Assembly (NCBI RefSeq): GCF_900105715.1
Contig: NZ_FNRY01000001.1
Span: 2,542,001-2,606,000, forward strand
DNA: 64,000 nt
Origin: Paramicrobacterium humi
GTDB lineage: Bacteria > Actinomycetota > Actinomycetes > Actinomycetales > Microbacteriaceae
Reading direction: 5' to 3'
Shown here: positions 63,636-64,000 of the stretch, piece by piece
How the letters are laid out: the number at the start of each line of letters is the position of its first letter
Numbering within the stretch: the first letter of the stretch is position 1
Position numbers and translations under genes: made by a program
The notes under the pieces: generated by a model
What the model saw: only the letters and a program-made list of their open reading frames with translations
What the model was told of the DNA's origin: nothing
Database searches by the model: none

Positions 63636-63649
63636 GGGGCGAACGCCCC
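63636..63649 (+). promoter_or_regulatory. Small hairpin between gluA and gluB
   Basis: GGGGC-GAAC-GCCCC lies 23 nt after the gluA stop and just before the gluB Shine-Dalgarno sequence. It could stabilise the gluB part of the mRNA or partly terminate transcription. Confidence 0.45.
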
Positions 63650-63667
63650 TACGAGAAAGGAAAGCAG

Positions 63668-64000
63668 ATGCGCAAAGGATTGACGCTCTTCGCAGCAGCC
63701 GCTGCGGCGGCGCTGGTTCTGTCGGGCTGCGCGGGCGACGAGCCCAGCGGCACCCCAGGAGGCAGCGGGGACGAAGGGGCGAAGACATCGTCGCTGTACG
63801 AGGTCAACAAGAACGTCGACCTCGAGGGCAGCCCGACGTACGACGCGGCGAAGAAGGCCGACAAGATCACCATCGGCGTCAAGGAAGACCAGCCCGGTCT
63901 TGGCTACAAGGACGCCGTGAGCGGTGAGCGCAGCGGGTTCGACATCGAGATCGCGAAGTGGATGGCCGCATCGCTCGGATTCTCGGACAAGCAGATCACC
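63668..64000 (+). CDS. gluB: Glutamate-type ABC transporter substrate-binding lipoprotein, 3'-truncated by the window edge
   Basis: The first 111 codons are visible. A lipoprotein signal (RKGLTLFAAAAAAALVLSGC) has the lipobox LSGC, followed by an acidic low-complexity linker. The family-3 solute-binding fold then starts: DKITIGVKEDQPGLGYKDAVSGERSGFDIEIAKWMAASLGF. It is anchored outside the membrane and delivers glutamate or a related amino acid to the GluCD permease expected downstream. AAAGGA precedes the ATG. Confidence 0.9.
   Translation, partial: MRKGLTLFAAAAAAALVLSGCAGDEPSGTPGGSGDEGAKTSSLYEVNKNVDLEGSPTYDAAKKADKITIGVKEDQPGLGYKDAVSGERSGFDIEIAKWMAASLGFSDKQIT

Overview
The window is high-GC DNA from an actinobacterium, most likely a member of the Microbacteriaceae. 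The evidence is gene content and order: DUF3046-recA-recX-miaB-miaA-dapF, divergent lexA and a LysM protein, hisC-hisB-hisH-priA, infC-rpmI-rplT-trmH, ftsK-pgsA-cinA-clgR, dapA-rnj, a DUF222-HNH gene, and DUF5302, DUF1844 and CE1758/CE1759-type genes. The genus cannot be read from the sequence alone. Nearly all of it is chromosomal and coding. I found no tRNA, rRNA, CRISPR array, prophage or insertion sequence.

Positions 1-11000 hold metabolic and accessory genes: the 3' part of aspA overlapping a convergent FAH-fold hydrolase, a broken Bcr/CflA-type exporter, an FKBP isomerase, apt, an AsnC-type regulator, two luciferase-like monooxygenases (one paired with its FMN reductase), a protealysin-like M4 protease fused to an emfourin-like inhibitor domain, and a DUF222-HNH gene behind a perfect SOS box. 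Positions 11000-20300 hold rpsO and pnp, which share an 11-base promoter element but are separated by about 6 kb containing a fructosamine kinase family gene, an acyltransferase and a 1180-residue patatin-like membrane protein.

Positions 20300-33700 are catabolic: a 2-oxoacid dehydrogenase E1a-E1b-E2 operon, a surface protein with glycine-rich and InlB-type repeats, a split DUF1214/DUF1254 pair, and a TetR-controlled leucine/itaconate-type operon (carboxylase beta and alpha subunits, acyl-CoA dehydrogenase, MaoC, CitE-like lyase) with twin palindromic operators. Positions 33700-46700 carry an M16 peptidase, lysine/diaminopimelate synthesis (dapB, dapA), RNase J, FtsK, PgsA, PncC and ClgR.

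Positions 46700-56130 form a DNA-damage neighbourhood: recA and recX, and lexA with its divergent LysM cell-division-inhibitor candidate. SOS boxes lie before recA, lexA and the LysM gene. miaB, miaA, dapF and hflX sit between them. The remainder holds histidine synthesis, the IF3-L35-L20 operon, a SPOUT RNA methyltransferase and the start of a glutamate-type ABC importer that runs off the window.

Two expression features stand out. Nine genes have a TANNNT -10 hexamer exactly 6 nt before the start codon, which implies leaderless mRNAs. Several important genes seem to use unusual starts: infC ATC, miaA probably CTG, pnp TTG. No wholly novel multi-gene system is evident. The best leads are the protease-inhibitor fusion, the SOS-controlled HNH gene, the infC start and the leaderless promoter pattern.
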